NCBI GenBank assembly: GCA_963920635.1
Contig: OY987304.1
Span: 35,030,365-35,094,364 of the forward strand
DNA length: 64,000 bases
DNA from: Pseudeuparius sepicola
Taxonomy: Eukaryota; Arthropoda; Insecta; Coleoptera; Anthribidae
Direction of reading: 5' to 3'
Notes under the pieces: generated by a model
What the model was told of the DNA's origin: nothing
What the model saw: the letters and a program-made list of their open reading frames with translations, nothing else
Database searches by the model: none
Position numbers and translations under genes: made by a program
Shown: positions 34,211-46,094 of the stretch, piece after piece
How the letters are laid out: each line of letters starts with the position of its first letter
Numbering within the stretch: the stretch's first letter is position 1

Positions 34211-35735
34211 CAGAGCTGGGCAGATCTATTTAAAAAAAATCGTTTAAAGATCTAAGATCGCGAAGTTGATCTTAGATCTAGATCTTTTTTGTTTCACTAA
34301 AGAACGATCTTTTTTTAAAAAGATCGTTTCAAAAAGATCTGATCTTTGATCTTAATTTGACGATCATAGATCATTTTAAAGATCTAAGATCGTTTAAAAG
34401 ATCTAAGATCGTTTTAAAGATCTAAGATCGTTTTAAAGATCTAAGATCGTTTTAAAGAACTTAGATCGTTTTATAGATCTAAGATAGTTTTAAAGATCTA
34501 AGATCTAAGATCTTTAAAAGGATCTAAGATCGTTATAGCGATCTAGGATCTTTTCCTCATTTGTTTTCGTTCATTTTTGAAACGTTTCTGAGATTTTTTT
34601 TTATATAAAATAATGTTTTATTTTTGTAGAATAAATAGTGCTCTAGGTTGTTGCAGGAATAAGAGTTTTTGTTTTTATATCTACATATTTGTAAAATATG
34701 TTCTCATTTTGACCTCAATTGTTGTAAGTAGTTAGTTTTTGAAACGTTTCTGTGATTTTTTTATACAAAATAATTTAGGTAGAAAGTTAGGTATACATTT
34801 TTTGAATGAATTGTTTGTATGAACATAAGGATTTTTCTTTTTATTCGTATATTATAATCTACATATTATTTCTAAAATATATGTAGGTATTACGAATTCA
34901 GTTACTTACGTTACTAACGAGCGTCCATTTAAAGCAGTTTACCTTAGGAGATTTCTAGGTCTCAGGTCTCAGCTAAAGTGCAAATTGTAAGAATTCGCGA
35001 AAAATGAAAAATAATATAGACAAACTGACGTGCATTTTACCTACAACTACAAGAACATATTTTGAGGTCAAATTTAAATGAATGCTTTATGTTAATTTGT
35101 ATTTTATTTTCTATTATCTATTTTTAAAAAATCCGAATTTCCGAGTTATAAAATTATAAATTGCATACCTAAATAATCGGTGAACACGTTTTTACAAGAA
35201 AAGTCTAATTCTCCATAGGTATATCAACTGATTGATCATTTTTAGACGATCTTTGATCTAAGATCGTTTTTGCATGAAAAGATTTATTTTTAAACGATCT
35301 TAGATCTTTTTTTGAAAAACGATCTGATCTATGATCTATAGTAAAATCGGGCAACTCGTACACCTGGAGTAAACAAGAGCACGTGGGTTGAAATATCTGC
35401 CATAGCCGCACGGAGGTACGACCTTTATTTAATTTTAGTCTTACAATTGTGTACATCAAAATATTTCAGACAAGAATTATTGGCTTAATTAAAATATGGT
35501 TCAAAACATCGATAAAATTATTTGTGGCAGTGTCTAAATAGCTGAAAACAACAAGATAAAACCGAATATCTACACTTCTGCGATCGAGCACGTCCCTGTT
35601 GCCGAGTCGGGTGAAATTGTATAGCCTACAGACCAATCGAGGATCGTCATTGAACACGTGGTTTTATTTACATCAGGCGTACGGATTGCTCGATTTTAGT
35701 ATAGATCTTTTTTGACGCGATCTTTCAGAGCTCTG
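34211..35735. mobile_element. hAT-like element with GATCTAAGATC subterminal arrays
   Basis: Ends CAGAGCTGGG...TCAGAGCTCTG. Flanks cttctgtt (34203-34210) and cctctgtt (35736-35743) match at 7 of 8 bases, as expected for an old hAT duplication. The left subterminal zone (34240-34555) is a run of ~19-bp repeats around GATCTAAGATCGTTTTAAA. The right zone (35220-35345) carries the same words in both orientations, with further copies at 35700-35725. hAT transposases bind clustered subterminal repeats, so these are plausible binding arrays. An internal direct repeat (TTTTTGAAACGTTTCTG, 34573 and 34736) is present. No transposase. Confidence 0.7.
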
Positions 35736-35901
35736 CCTCTGTTAGGTAGGTATATAACTTTTTGAAAAGAGCTTATTTTTATTTAGGTTCTTTATTTTTG
35801 TTCCAAAATCCAACGTAATCAAGAAAGTTCCAAAAAATACATTTATTAAATACAGTGACAAAGTAGCAAAACAGACATAGGCATTTTTTGCGAATAAACG
35901 T

Positions 35902-36300
35902 TTGCAAACGGTTATAAAAATTTGTCATTATAAGGGCTTGTTGACAGAGCTGACGCAACAACAGAAGGTAAACGACGAAATTTATACTTCTTATAGTAAG
36001 GTAGGCCCTGAACCTTTTCGAATCGTAGTTAATCATTTCAAGCCACATGACACCTCTACAAAAACTTTTGACGAAATTGTTATAGTTCTAAATAACTATT
36101 ACGGGAAAGAGAACGTGTAGTTTCGCGATGAGATTTAGAAAAGACAGTGAAAGTGAAACAGTGACGCAATTTCTAACGGTTTAATTAACGGTATGTCCGT
36201 GAAGTTAGCGACGGTTTTCTATAGCGACGAATTTTTAAAGCGGTGGCAAATTGCGGATCTGGCCAACCCGCACCAAACGAGGCACCAAGGATAATTAATT
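35902..36300 (+). pseudogene. gag-like retrotransposon remnant
   Basis: A 72-codon frame contains FKPHDTSTKTFDEIVIVLNN followed by YYGKENV and a stop. In shifted frames come FAMRFRKDSESETVTQFLT and VFYSDEFLKRWQIADLANP. The pattern 'hF-P-d/t-fdE-v-vL-nyYg-kenv', an F-x-R-F-K-x-S-E-S-E segment and then 'Fl' is typical of Ty3/gypsy gag proteins. It is broken by stops and shifts. No protease, reverse transcriptase or LTR was tied to it. Confidence 0.4.
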
Positions 36301-37299
36301 CTATAAATTAATTATTGTTTTATTGTTCCTTAACCTGAGGGTGGGATAAGCAAAAATTTTTACAGGTAACGTTAACGTACAACCCCTCGGTGTTAAAGCT
36401 GAGAATTTAAATCCACCGTAACTACCGTAGAAGGGTTGCAAAGCTAGGGTGAAAGCACCGAGCGCAATATGGCGCCGTCTGACGCCGCCGGAGAAAATAT
36501 TTTTTTTCTTAAAAATTTGGGGGTTACACCTTCAGCTTTTGACAGGGGACGAGCAAGACCACAGGGCTTAAGTCGACAGAAAAAAATCGACCGGGACTAC
36601 CGTCCAAGGGTTTCAAAACGAGAGAATATGAGGCCGCCGGAGAAAATAACTCCACTATTCTTATTCTTTCCGCCACGTTTGGTACATCCAAATACACAAC
36701 AGGAGTTGACCATCTTTTTGTAATCTACAACTACAACAGAGAGAATACCTATAGCCACATAGCTAAATTAAATTTTCGGTAAAAGTTTACTTTCACTACA
36801 TACCTGTGTATTATATTGTGTCGCTGATCACGAATCTGCGAGAATTTTTCGGTGGAAACCTGTAGTTTTCGAGTTACACCTTTGTAAAATCGCCGTTTTT
36901 GGGGTACTTGTTCTACAAACCGCCTATGTTGTTTTCAATTGTTTTATGATTTTTGACATATGTCAGTGTCACCAGAAAATACATCCACTTCTAAATGTCA
37001 TCAAAAAGTTAGGTTAGATTTTTGCCTAATTATTTATTTACATAAAATAAAAACATTACATAATTAGGAGTTCCCGTGCGAACAGAAACGCTGATCTATA
37101 TCAGCTACATTGATGCAGGAATGATCAAATACAGCCTGCGAAAGTCTTCAAGCAAGAAAAAAAAATAGTTATGCATTTGCAGTGGCTTTGGGCAATATTT
37201 TGTTTTAATTTCATTACATCTTTGAAAGAATTTGTGAGAAACTGACTTCTATTGTGTCCCTTCTGCACACGAAATTCCGGTGTGCCTTATTTTTGGTAA
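36301..37299. other. No recognised feature
   Basis: An 84-codon plus-strand frame at 36469-36723 (rich in R, P, K) shows no domain. The rest is AT-rich. Confidence 0.4.
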
Positions 37300-37905
37300 T
37301 TATGAAACGTACTGTATGCACCGCCCGATGTTCTTGAAATTTTGGCTACCCCCCTATTTTCGAGGTCCCTGAACACGAATTTGACCTCAGTGTTTTGAGG
37401 TCGGACATAGTTTCCGAGAAAATGAAGTTTCAAATTTCCTTTTGACAACCCACTTTTTCACTGCGATATTTGGTTATAATCGAGATGAATTCCGCTCAAA
37501 TTGATCATCACCCTATTTTGCACCTTCTGCAACATCGAAACTTCGCGAAAACCCGCGGAAAACCCGAAATTTTGAAAGATTTATGCCGTGTTTACGTCCG
37601 GCCCGGCCGCTCTTTTCGCCCGACATTCGGGGCTTCCACGGGTTTTCGCGAAGTTTCGATGTTGCAGAAGGTGCAAAAATAGGGTGGTGATCAGTTTGAG
37701 CTGTGTACACTAAACAATTTATTCGGATTATAACCACAAATATCGCCGTGAAAAATGGGGTGTCAAAACGAAATTTGAAAATTCATTTTCTCGAAAACTA
37801 CGTCCCACCTCAAAAAACTGAGGTCAGATTCGTGTTCAGGGACCTCGAAAATAGGGGGGTAGCCAAAATTTCAAGAAAATCGGGCAGTGCATATAGTACG
37901 TTCCA
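37300..37905. mobile_element. Palindromic MITE, ~300-bp arms
   Basis: The arms are followed from ATGAAACGTACTGTATGCAC (37307) against its counterpart near 37890, through CCCCCCTATTTTCGAGGTCC against GGACCTCGAAAATAGG, to an inner AACATCGAAACTTCGCG pair. The centre is near 37600 with a GC-rich tip. The open frames inside are by-products. No target duplication resolved. Confidence 0.75.
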
Positions 37906-38582
37906 TAATGGACTAATACACCACTTTTTTTTTATTTGCTCATCGGATAGTATTGGGTGAGATATACTTGCTGTATTTTTTTAAATTTTTTTTTCGCCCC
38001 CGTTTTGCCGCAATTAATTTTTAAAGTTCAATATACGTAACTACCTGTTGGATTTTATTTTTCCCTAAATTTACCGCCGTGGCACCAGGTTTGGCAACGC
38101 CGCACCTCAATGCCAAGCTGTCAGCCTGCGAGAACATAAACATAATCTATTTTGTGGCGTCACAAATCGGAACATCGGATCCCGCGGCCCGCGTGTTTTA
38201 CAAGCTTTTATTTTTTATGATTTGAACTATTTTCACCATTAATTCTAATAATCCATGACGGAAATGAACCATTCTATTTTGCTGAGGAAAATGCTGGGAG
38301 CACTAGGTGGTTGGTTTACAAAACTTTTTTTTCATTGGAAACAAGTCGATTTTATCTATAAAACGACACAATTCGTAAGTACCTAACTGAACTTGCACAA
38401 ATTAGATATCTAGACTTGCTGATATATTAAAGACAATAAAGAACCAACCAGGGGTAACATTTTAGCTGACGATTTTAGATTAGTGGCTCTGCCAAACGAT
38501 TTCTTACTTGTTATCAAGTATATTCCAGCGACTGCTAGTTGTTTGAAGAAACTGATGATATTTTAGCCTCAATACCTAGTGT
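37906..38582. other. No recognised feature
   Basis: AT-rich with a short GC block near 38180-38205. No gene seen. Confidence 0.4.
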
Positions 38583-38843
38583 CACAGAATAAATAGCTTC
38601 ACAACAGAAGCGTCCATAAGGACATGTGTCAAAAGGATGCTCGCTTTGACGCGAAATATCTTCTAAAGGGATAAACATTGTGCATTTTGTTTGATTTTAC
38701 ATTAATCCACATTGCAAAGAGATTGTATTAGGACCAAATTTATGTACAAGTTATTGGTTATTTTCCTGTAAATTGAAATGGAGGCTCGCTTATTTTTGAC
38801 ACGTCTTTATGGACGCTTCTGTTGTGAAGCTATTTATTCTGTG
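38583..38843. mobile_element. Small MITE with CACAGAA ends
   Basis: Inverted ends CACAGAATAAATAGCTTC...GAAGCTATTTATTCTGTG, with ctagtgt on both sides (38576-38582 and 38844-38850). The tips resemble those of the 26351-30257 element (CACAGAA start, ACAGAAG about 25 bases in), suggesting the same superfamily. Confidence 0.8.
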
Positions 38844-38850
38844 CTAGTGT

Positions 38851-40381
38851 TAATCAACAGCATTGATTGGTTATAAACTAAACTGAGAAAAGTCAATCCT
38901 CTAGACGTCAAGCACCACATACCTGGTCCGAATATAAAAAATTTATTACTTTAATTTCATGAGCCCTTACTTACAGAATTAAGTTAGTAGTTAGACCTGC
39001 ATCGGTTCAAAAATGTAACGCTAGAATATTGGAGAAGGTGCCAGTTCTTGGTGATGTTAGAAACATAACATGTAAAACGCAATAAAGCCAAGTTTTCAGT
39101 CGAAAAACTTTATTGTCATAGCTTGAACTATTTTAGACCCATTTAGGTAAATTATATTGTGATTGCCGAAGCATCCTCATAAAAAATGACATAATTCTTT
39201 AGGATTTTTTCACTATACATATTATATACCTATTTTTTCTGGAAAATAAATTTTCATAAGCATATTTTGTGATTGTGGTTAATGGAAGTTAAAAATAAAA
39301 AAATATAATGCAGCAGCCGGCCAAAAATTAAGATTTCTTTAATTTGCAAGAAAAAAAAACATTATTTTGCATTCTATGGCAAAACCCCAAATAAGTTATC
39401 TATTAAATTTAGTGAAAATATTCCAAAATCAAATAATAGTTTTCATGTCGCATGCACAGAGTGCAACAAACTGGATGTTTTTTTGGGGGGTTTCTTCTAT
39501 TCTGCGAAGAGATAGACAAAGAGCAGGTGGGTGTACTGTGCTCGATTTTTGAGGGCAGTGGAAAGCAGTTGAATCTCAAAATCTTGATTCGTTTTGGAGA
39601 TACAGGGCATTTTTCGTTTTTTAACATGTCAGACAGTCCCTCCTTGTAATATGTTTTGATTTTTGCCAAAAATCTTCTGTCATACTACTCCAATGTATAA
39701 TAATTATTGAGGTATGTCGGTATGTCTTTGTCAACTAAATCCTGTAAGGTAGACCTTCATATTTTTTTATTGCACTTGTGTTGACTTTTTCCAATATAAC
39801 AATCTACTGATGTTGTCCATGATTCTTCGCTATTTCCAGGAAGTCAGCTTACATTCATCTAAAATAAGTTTCCCATTAATATGTGCAAAAATTTTACAAG
39901 CGTGCTTAGTTTGTAACGTCTTTTGTTATATCGACAATACTTTATTCCAAAAATACGTTATTTCCTGCCCGATTTTTAAAAGGTTCAATTCGCGCCTCGC
40001 CTCAACACAAAAAACCGCCAGTTCCAACGGTCGTCGTGCAGCCGCTTCGTTTCGGCCATTCTTCCGTCGAAAACTCCAAAGAGCATATCGTGAAATTCAT
40101 ATTCCCGTTCACAGCAATCTAATAATTCAAATATTTCGTTTCGACCATCCTAGACAGGATATTTGTTAGATAGAACGAAGTATATAGTTGCTAAGTGAAA
40201 AATACGGTTATTCCCGAGTTTCTCTATTTTTTTTGTGACTCTCACAACGAGGCCGCCTACTATCAAAGGTAAGAGTAGCCATTTTGAGTACCAAGAACCG
40301 TTATTGAGTCCATTTTCTTTTATTAAATAGGCCTCAATTTTGTTCCGGAAAGGAAAACCCTTCATGGGAAATTCGAAGGTT
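38851..40381. other. No recognised gene
   Basis: Open frames of 60-119 codons (for example 39810-40169) show no domain, start context or splice pattern. Otherwise AT-rich. Confidence 0.35.
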
Positions 40382-41361
40382 GTGTCAATACATGTCGTTA
40401 TGTAATGGTCCCGACGTCGAGTTAAGTCCTGTCCCGCACAAATCGTCCGTCGTTGTTCCTGTTGCCGTGAAGATTAGGCGCTGTTCCTGTAGCTAGTTGT
40501 TGCCGTGTTCTATTTCCACCGCAGACCCATGCAACATCCAGCTCCAAGAAATCTCCAAACAGGTTTACCAAAAATTATTACTTATTTTCCTTGAGGTAAT
40601 TTTCATTATTTTTTTTAACTGTAAAGGTAATAAGGGAACATATTTGATAGTGATTAAACAAAAGGGCAAATTGTACCCTTCGTATGAAAATAATCCCAAA
40701 TTACGTACGTCAATGTTGGGTAACTCCAGTAAATGCGCATTTATTGAGTTATTATTTTCTAACTTCTAACGTTTAATTAAATTTTCTGCCGCCCCTTATT
40801 ATATTTTTATCCCTTTTTTTTTGTCCAGATAAAATAAATTGTATAACATCTTTACGTTTTAACTTGTGTTTGATACCTAAGGGAGATAGCTAAAGATCTA
40901 CCCGGATCGCTAATTTGTGTGGATTTATTGTAAAATTTTTTTATCAGTTGGTAGTCAAATTGTTTTATGTGTATTTATGAAACCCATAACTAAGTACCTG
41001 CATCACGACATAGATTTTGTTTATACATGCCTACATTCGTCGTTATTTTTACTTTTACTAGTTAGTAGATTATTATTCTTATAAATATTTAATTAATTGT
41101 AAATCTCATCAAATTAACATTATACTAACACAGTTTACATTATACATTTTTTTATACATTTAATTCATTCCTTTTTTTATTCAAAATTATTACTCTCATT
41201 CGTTAAGGAATTATCTGGTGTAACAACACTTATTTTGCAGAATATTTAGGGAAAAAAGCAAAAGACAAACTTTTATAAGTTTACTTAGTTTATTATAGGT
41301 TTGCAACTAAAATTTTATTCCTCTAAGAACAAAAAAAATAATAAAACTAAGTTGGCGCCCG
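40382..41361 (+). mobile_element. Possible solo LTR followed by a Lys-type primer-binding site
   Basis: TGGCGCCCG at 41353-41361 equals the first nine bases of a tRNA-Lys-type primer-binding site, the expected sequence right after an LTR. The preceding ~970 bp begins near TGTGTCAATACA and contains an AATAAA signal near 40835. No second LTR or pol frame is seen, so this rests on one short motif. Confidence 0.2.
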
Positions 41362-43007
41362 TTATTCCCACTAGATAGTTTCTTAACAGTAAAAGACCCA
41401 CGGCCTCAGTCTCCCTAAGTTAGCCGAGGCTCATCTTGGTGTGCCTCCGAAAAGGAAAAGGTAGGTCACAAGTTCTATTAGTTGACAAAGTTAATGTCAC
41501 TAGGCAGAAAAGTACAACTTTCCGCATCAAAATGGATGCGACAAAGTGTACTACTACGGACTTAATTAATTAAATACTTCATTAGATCATACAAGAAAAA
41601 AATACCCGCAAAAAGTCATTGACGGTCAAGCACTTGATATCGAATGAAACTCTGCTGTCGAACTTGCATTGACTTTAGATTATTTAAATTAGTTCTGAAT
41701 CATGGTTTTCACATGTAGATATCAACGATCGTTTTTACAAACGCATGATTTCTTGTTTTGATAATCGATTTCAACATTGGGCTGTGCGACACCCCCACGC
41801 CCCCTCCCCCATATCTTAACTATAGGTATATACACAATAAGTATTTCTTTACTGTACTAGCAACTGAACTAGAAAAATCTTCACCCAACCCTTATGTTGG
41901 GTAATTACAACATAATATACCTACTTCCACAACTATTCAGTTGAATTTCTTCATTTTTAACCACAGTATCATTAACATTTTTCTTATTAATTTTGTGCTC
42001 GGGGGGAATTTTTGCCTTAACCGGGCATTATGCATTCATTGCTATGTTCTTTCCTCTGCGTGTCTCCAATAACATTGTTACCATAATATTTATTCTCTAG
42101 TCTACCTAAAACCAGAATTTAAGCTATATCATCATCATTAAGCAATATTAAAACAATATACAAATCAAATAACAAACATACCTCTTCATTTCTCCATGTT
42201 TTGCTCCCCGTTTTTATTGATAAAATTGACACACCATATCAAAATCTATGCAAGGCAAGTTATCAGGACAAGCTTTAACAAATCTTGTCTTCATTATAAA
42301 CCGAAAAAATAAAGTATTCACAGCAAGATTCTTTTAAAACTGAGAATAGAATTTATTTAGTTTTCACTAAGGTTATTAACCTTGGCTTCCGCGTTCCGCG
42401 GGCGAAAGTGAGGTTATATGCAAAGTGCGGCGTTGCCGACGATTTTCTTTAAAGCATTGAGTAATATGTCATCTGTCATATTTTATAGGGGGCATCTAAT
42501 AAGTTCAGAATGGGATCAGTAAAATCCAAATATTTCATTGAAATGCTACGAAATTTGATTATTTCTCATCAGGCGCATACAAACTGAATCTAATAATTTG
42601 CCTGGGAATGCTTGGTTATATAAAAAAAAACGAAATAAGTACTAAGAAAATAGCAGGTACTTATTGAAATTAGGGATCGTGACGTCACATTCCCTACTTT
42701 TGCGACCGTTTTTTTCAATTTTTGAGCAAACTAATGGGAAAAAAAATCTGTTGGTTGGGTTTCGTGATTATCTAGACATGTTTTACAAATTCCAAGGCAA
42801 AAAATTATTTTTCATTCCTAAGTATACTTCTCCATTACCTTATTTTCTATAGGTCAGCGCCCTCAGACTAATGAGCGCCCATCATCTTCTAGTCGGCTAC
42901 TTCTCTTGTTGCGGTATTGTCCCGAGTATGCTACGACAAGGCAGCTAGGTGCAGCCGCGGGTGCACCTTGTTCCGACGTAATCTGTGTTCCGCCCGTTCC
43001 GCCATAA
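41362..43007. other. No recognised gene
   Basis: AT-rich. 42390-42450 has a GC-richer patch (CCGCGTTCCGCGGGCG). A small hairpin GGTGCAGCC...GGGTGCACC lies near 42949-42968. Confidence 0.35.
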
Positions 43008-44270
43008 GGCGGTACCCAAGAACGGTAGACGCACAGGATCGCTCGATCTCAATAAGCGTAATGTTCGCCAGTCGGCAGACGGGTGTGACGTCAGCGCTAG
43101 ACAAAAAAATTAGTACATCTTACTTAGTATTAAAAACATAAGAAACTGATATACAGGATGATTTTATTAGGACTACCATCTCGATTTTCTCGCTTATTTT
43201 GCGCCCTACAAAAAAAACGTAAGAATAAAAAATGTGACAATTTTGAACAGTTAGGAGGTGCTGAAAAATAAATCGGCATCCATGGCCAACTTGGCAATAT
43301 AAAAAAACTTCGAATTGAACAAAACTATTAATATATAGGCGTAGCATGTTTATTTTAGAGATAGAGGAAAACTTTCGTGTTAAAAATTGGCACTAAGAAG
43401 CTTTATGCTACTGGGTACTTAGATAGTTTCAGAAAATTACACAGGGTCTTCGGCCCTCTTGAGGCTATAAAATTTGTTTTGTTTATTTCTTATTAAGCGA
43501 TTTTCTCGCTTAGCTTGGCCCGCACAGAAAATTCGTAAGAAAATAATGACGATTTTGGAGCAATACTAAGAAACCCGCAAAGAGACAAACATTTGCATGG
43601 CTTGAAGAGAGCCGAAGACCCTGGGTAATTTTCTGAATACCCACCCAATGCCATATAAAGCTTGTTAGTGCCATAAATTTTTAATATAAAGGTTTTCTTC
43701 TATCTCTTAAAATAAACGGTTATTAATAATTTCGCTCAATTTGAGGTTTTTATATTGCGCGACAAGTTGGCCATATTTTTCAGCGCCACCTAGCTTTCCA
43801 AAATTGCCACATTTTTTGTTTCTTACGTTTTTTTTTGTAGGGCGCAAAATAGGCGAGAAAATCGCGGTGGTAGTCCTAAAAAAATCATCCTGTATTTTGT
43901 CAAATTATCTCTCCAATATCGAATGTGTTGTGCCATATTATAGCTTAGAAGTTAGATTTGAGATCTCCTCGTTATTGTCTTCGATTTTTTTGTAGGTACC
44001 TGATGATTTAATACTTAGTGTTAAGTGTTAATAGATTCTGAGTAAAAAATAAAAGTTCTCTGTACCCTTAGTAGTATCTAAAAACCAAAGGATTGGCAAA
44101 ATTAGTTCAATAATATAGAATATCCACACTATATATTTTAAAATTAAACGGTAGCGCCCGGCTCGCTTAGCAGGTAGAGGTCTAGCGGTGACGTCAGGCG
44201 TGCGGAGAATTATGTCGGATCGAGCAATTCTGTGCGTCTACTGTTCTTAGGCTGGGCGGTACCCATTACC
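43008..44270. repeat. Outer inverted repeat enclosing a mariner-type MITE
   Basis: 43008-43100 (GGCGGTACCCAAGAAC, TAGACGCACAG, GACGTCAGCGCTAGAC) pairs with 44185-44270 in reverse. The loop holds the palindromic MITE 43154-43892. Ends and duplication unresolved. Confidence 0.6.
43154..43892. mobile_element. Palindromic MITE, CAGGATG ends, TA duplication
   Basis: CAGGATGATTTT...AAAATCATCCTG with TA on both sides (43152-43153, 43893-43894). The arms match along their length, including TTTTGCGCCCTACAAAAAAA against its complement and GGTCTTCGGCCCTC against GAGGGCCGAAGACC-like sequence near the centre. No transposase. Confidence 0.85.
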
Positions 44271-44689
44271 CCGAGTCGGCCATTTTTTCCACTCTGCTGG
44301 TTAAGTGCCACAATAAACAAATAACCCACTTTTTTCATAAGTACCCGTCGTTGCCAATCACTACCATAAGGGGTATATGCCCTCTTCTGTATTTATACGG
44401 CAGCGCCCATCGCTGCCGACTGCCACCATAAGGAGAGTAGGTATATGTCCCGCCCCCTTCTTTTTTCAGAACTATTGTTGGAACAAATCTATTGAGTATA
44501 CTAGATTGTAGTGTCACCAGCACTACAAGTGTGTGCAAAAAGTCAACTCAATCGGTTGGGTGGAAGAGGTTTAAAATTCACATGCAAGATTTGACCTACA
44601 CATAAGTACTAAGTTGGGAATCAGGAACTTTTGGCACTTAGAAAATACTTATTTTGCTTAACTCCACACACCAAAACTTTGTTTTTTGA
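44271..44689. repeat. Fragment related to 30760-30870
   Basis: 44335-44465 contains CAGCGCCCATCGCTGCC and ACTGCCACCATAAGG, inverse relatives of the 30760-30870 segment. The rest is unrecognised. Confidence 0.45.
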
Positions 44690-44790
44690 ACTCAACGCGC
44701 GTTTCGCTAACCATGTTAGCATCATCAAGAACTGATTAAGACTTAGGTAATCATCTCCTGATGATGATAACATGGTTAGCGGGTGGACTT
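44690..44790. repeat. Inverted pair of GATGATG-TAACATGGTTAGC motifs
   Basis: The minus strand of about 44695-44732 reads TTGATGATGCTAACATGG then TTAGCGAAACGCG. The plus strand from about 44757 reads CTGATGATGATAACATGG then TTAGCGGGTGG. The two face each other about 25 bp apart. A GCTAAC/GTTAGC stem followed by GAAAC resembles the hammerhead core used by Penelope-like elements, but each copy lacks one core element. Confidence 0.4.
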
Positions 44791-44799
44791 AAGCAAAAG

Positions 44800-45375
44800 A
44801 ACATATGAAGTACTAACAAATGTTTAGTTCGGCCATGATACTAACATACTAAATAAAAGTTTATTTTTACATTTTGATATTTTAGTTTGTATAAAATTAC
44901 CTACCAAAATTTTTTGAAAAAACATTAATTTAGTAGGTAGTCGAAATGTGACATATTCATTTTGGGACTAAAAGTGTTGCTCGTAATGGGAAAAAGTACG
45001 TTATTTTGAAGGTAGTGCCTGTTTCACCAGTACTATATCTTAATAAACGTCGTTCGAAGTTTGAACAAATCGCACCATTATAATAATATCTTTTCTAATA
45101 GTTTACCGAATCCTAACTATTCAAAAATAAGAAAATACTCTGATACGAGTGTACGTTTGCTTCAAAGATGTAGCTAAATGCCGGTCCAGCGGCGTTACTT
45201 TATCAGGGAATAAAGTTAATTTGTCACATTTTCTAAACATGGAGTATTTTTTTTTGCGTTTTCCGGCTTAATGGGCGTCCCCGATTACGTGGTTAAAATT
45301 AATGTACTGATGACCGATACACCCTGTAGAAAAAAAAACACTTAATTTTATACCGGGTTATTTCAAAAAACTTTA
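44800..45375. other. 3' flank of the serine protease gene
   Basis: AT-rich with no gene. A mariner-type end (CACCCTGTAG) lies near 45320. Confidence 0.4.
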
Positions 45376-45567
45376 TTAACTTTGGTTGTATTTGCTAAAG
45401 TCGATTCCTGTAGTTTTTGATATCCATGCTATGTAAGAGGATACCCGAGTGTAAACTGAGTTGTTGAAGGATATTCTGCAGATAGGTAACACAGACAAGT
45501 GACTGGTGATACCTATTTGAGTGTATTTTCCATTTTTGATGATGGTCAACGGTCCTCCACTATCTCC
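45376..45567 (-). CDS. Serine protease, last exon (catalytic Ser)
   Basis: Starts after tatttgcag and encodes GDSGGPLTIIKNGKYTQIG, then ITSHLSVLPIC, SVYTRVSSYIAWI and a C-terminal KYNQS. GDSGGP holds Ser195 (residue 212 here); Cys in LPIC is the C220 equivalent pairing with C208; VYTRVSSYIAWI is the conserved C-terminal helix entry. Position 215-216 reads H-L instead of the usual W-G. Stop TAA at 45378-45376 overlaps an AATAAA signal (45377-45372). The exon begins in phase 0 and joins 56605-56741. Confidence 0.9.
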   Translation of the reverse strand, partial: GDSGGPLTIIKNGKYTQIGITSHLSVLPICRISFNNSVYTRVSSYIAWISKTTGIDFSKYNQS

Positions 45568-45770
45568 CTGCAAATATTGATAATAAACATTACTAATATT
45601 GTTGTTAAATAAATGATAATTATTATAGAGCCATATTTTTTTTATTACAAAGCCTTTACTGCGTCGTCGTCTCTATAAGTATATCTAAGCATAGAAGAAC
45701 CTACTACGGCAAGAAAATGTACAATGCGTGGCTTTGCCAGTCTACGCACAATTAAACATTGTATTGTAGA

Positions 45771-46090
45771 CGTTCAGTTGAGGAATAATAAGAGGAGCAA
45801 CCTTACGGGACGCAGCGTAGCCGAAAACGCGGCCCGAAAAGCGTCCGAGATAAAAAGCGTCCGAGATAAAAAAATACATATCCTTCCAGTAAAATATAAA
45901 ATATATAAAATTGACATGTTAGCCGGTTGTAGAGGGATCGGTATGTTCTCGAAAACATAAACAAGTTCTAAAAATCCGTGGTCGCTAGGCGACTGTAGCG
46001 AGTGGGGGCAACGGGGGGCTTCAGGGTAAGCACCCGAAAACTGGTCACGCAATTTTATATGGGCGCTGCGCCTATAATATTATCCAATAG
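45771..46090. mobile_element. Diverged copy of the 25438-25749 hAT-like MITE
   Basis: Starts CGTTCAGTTGAGGAATAATA and contains GGCCCGAAAAGCGTCCGAGA and the duplicated GCGTCCGAGATAAAAA, the same words as 25640-25700 in reverse. The right end (GCGCCTATAATATTATCC) is decayed and no duplication is visible. It lies in protease intron 5. Confidence 0.65.
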
Positions 46091-46094
46091 TATG

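Noticed and set aside
39810..40169. 119-codon plus-strand frame
   Set aside because: No domain, poor start context and no neighbouring exon; cannot be told from chance.
43120..43995. Frames sharing an FFVGRKI-EKI peptide on opposite strands
   Set aside because: The shared peptide comes from the two arms of the palindromic MITE 43154-43892, not from a duplicated gene.
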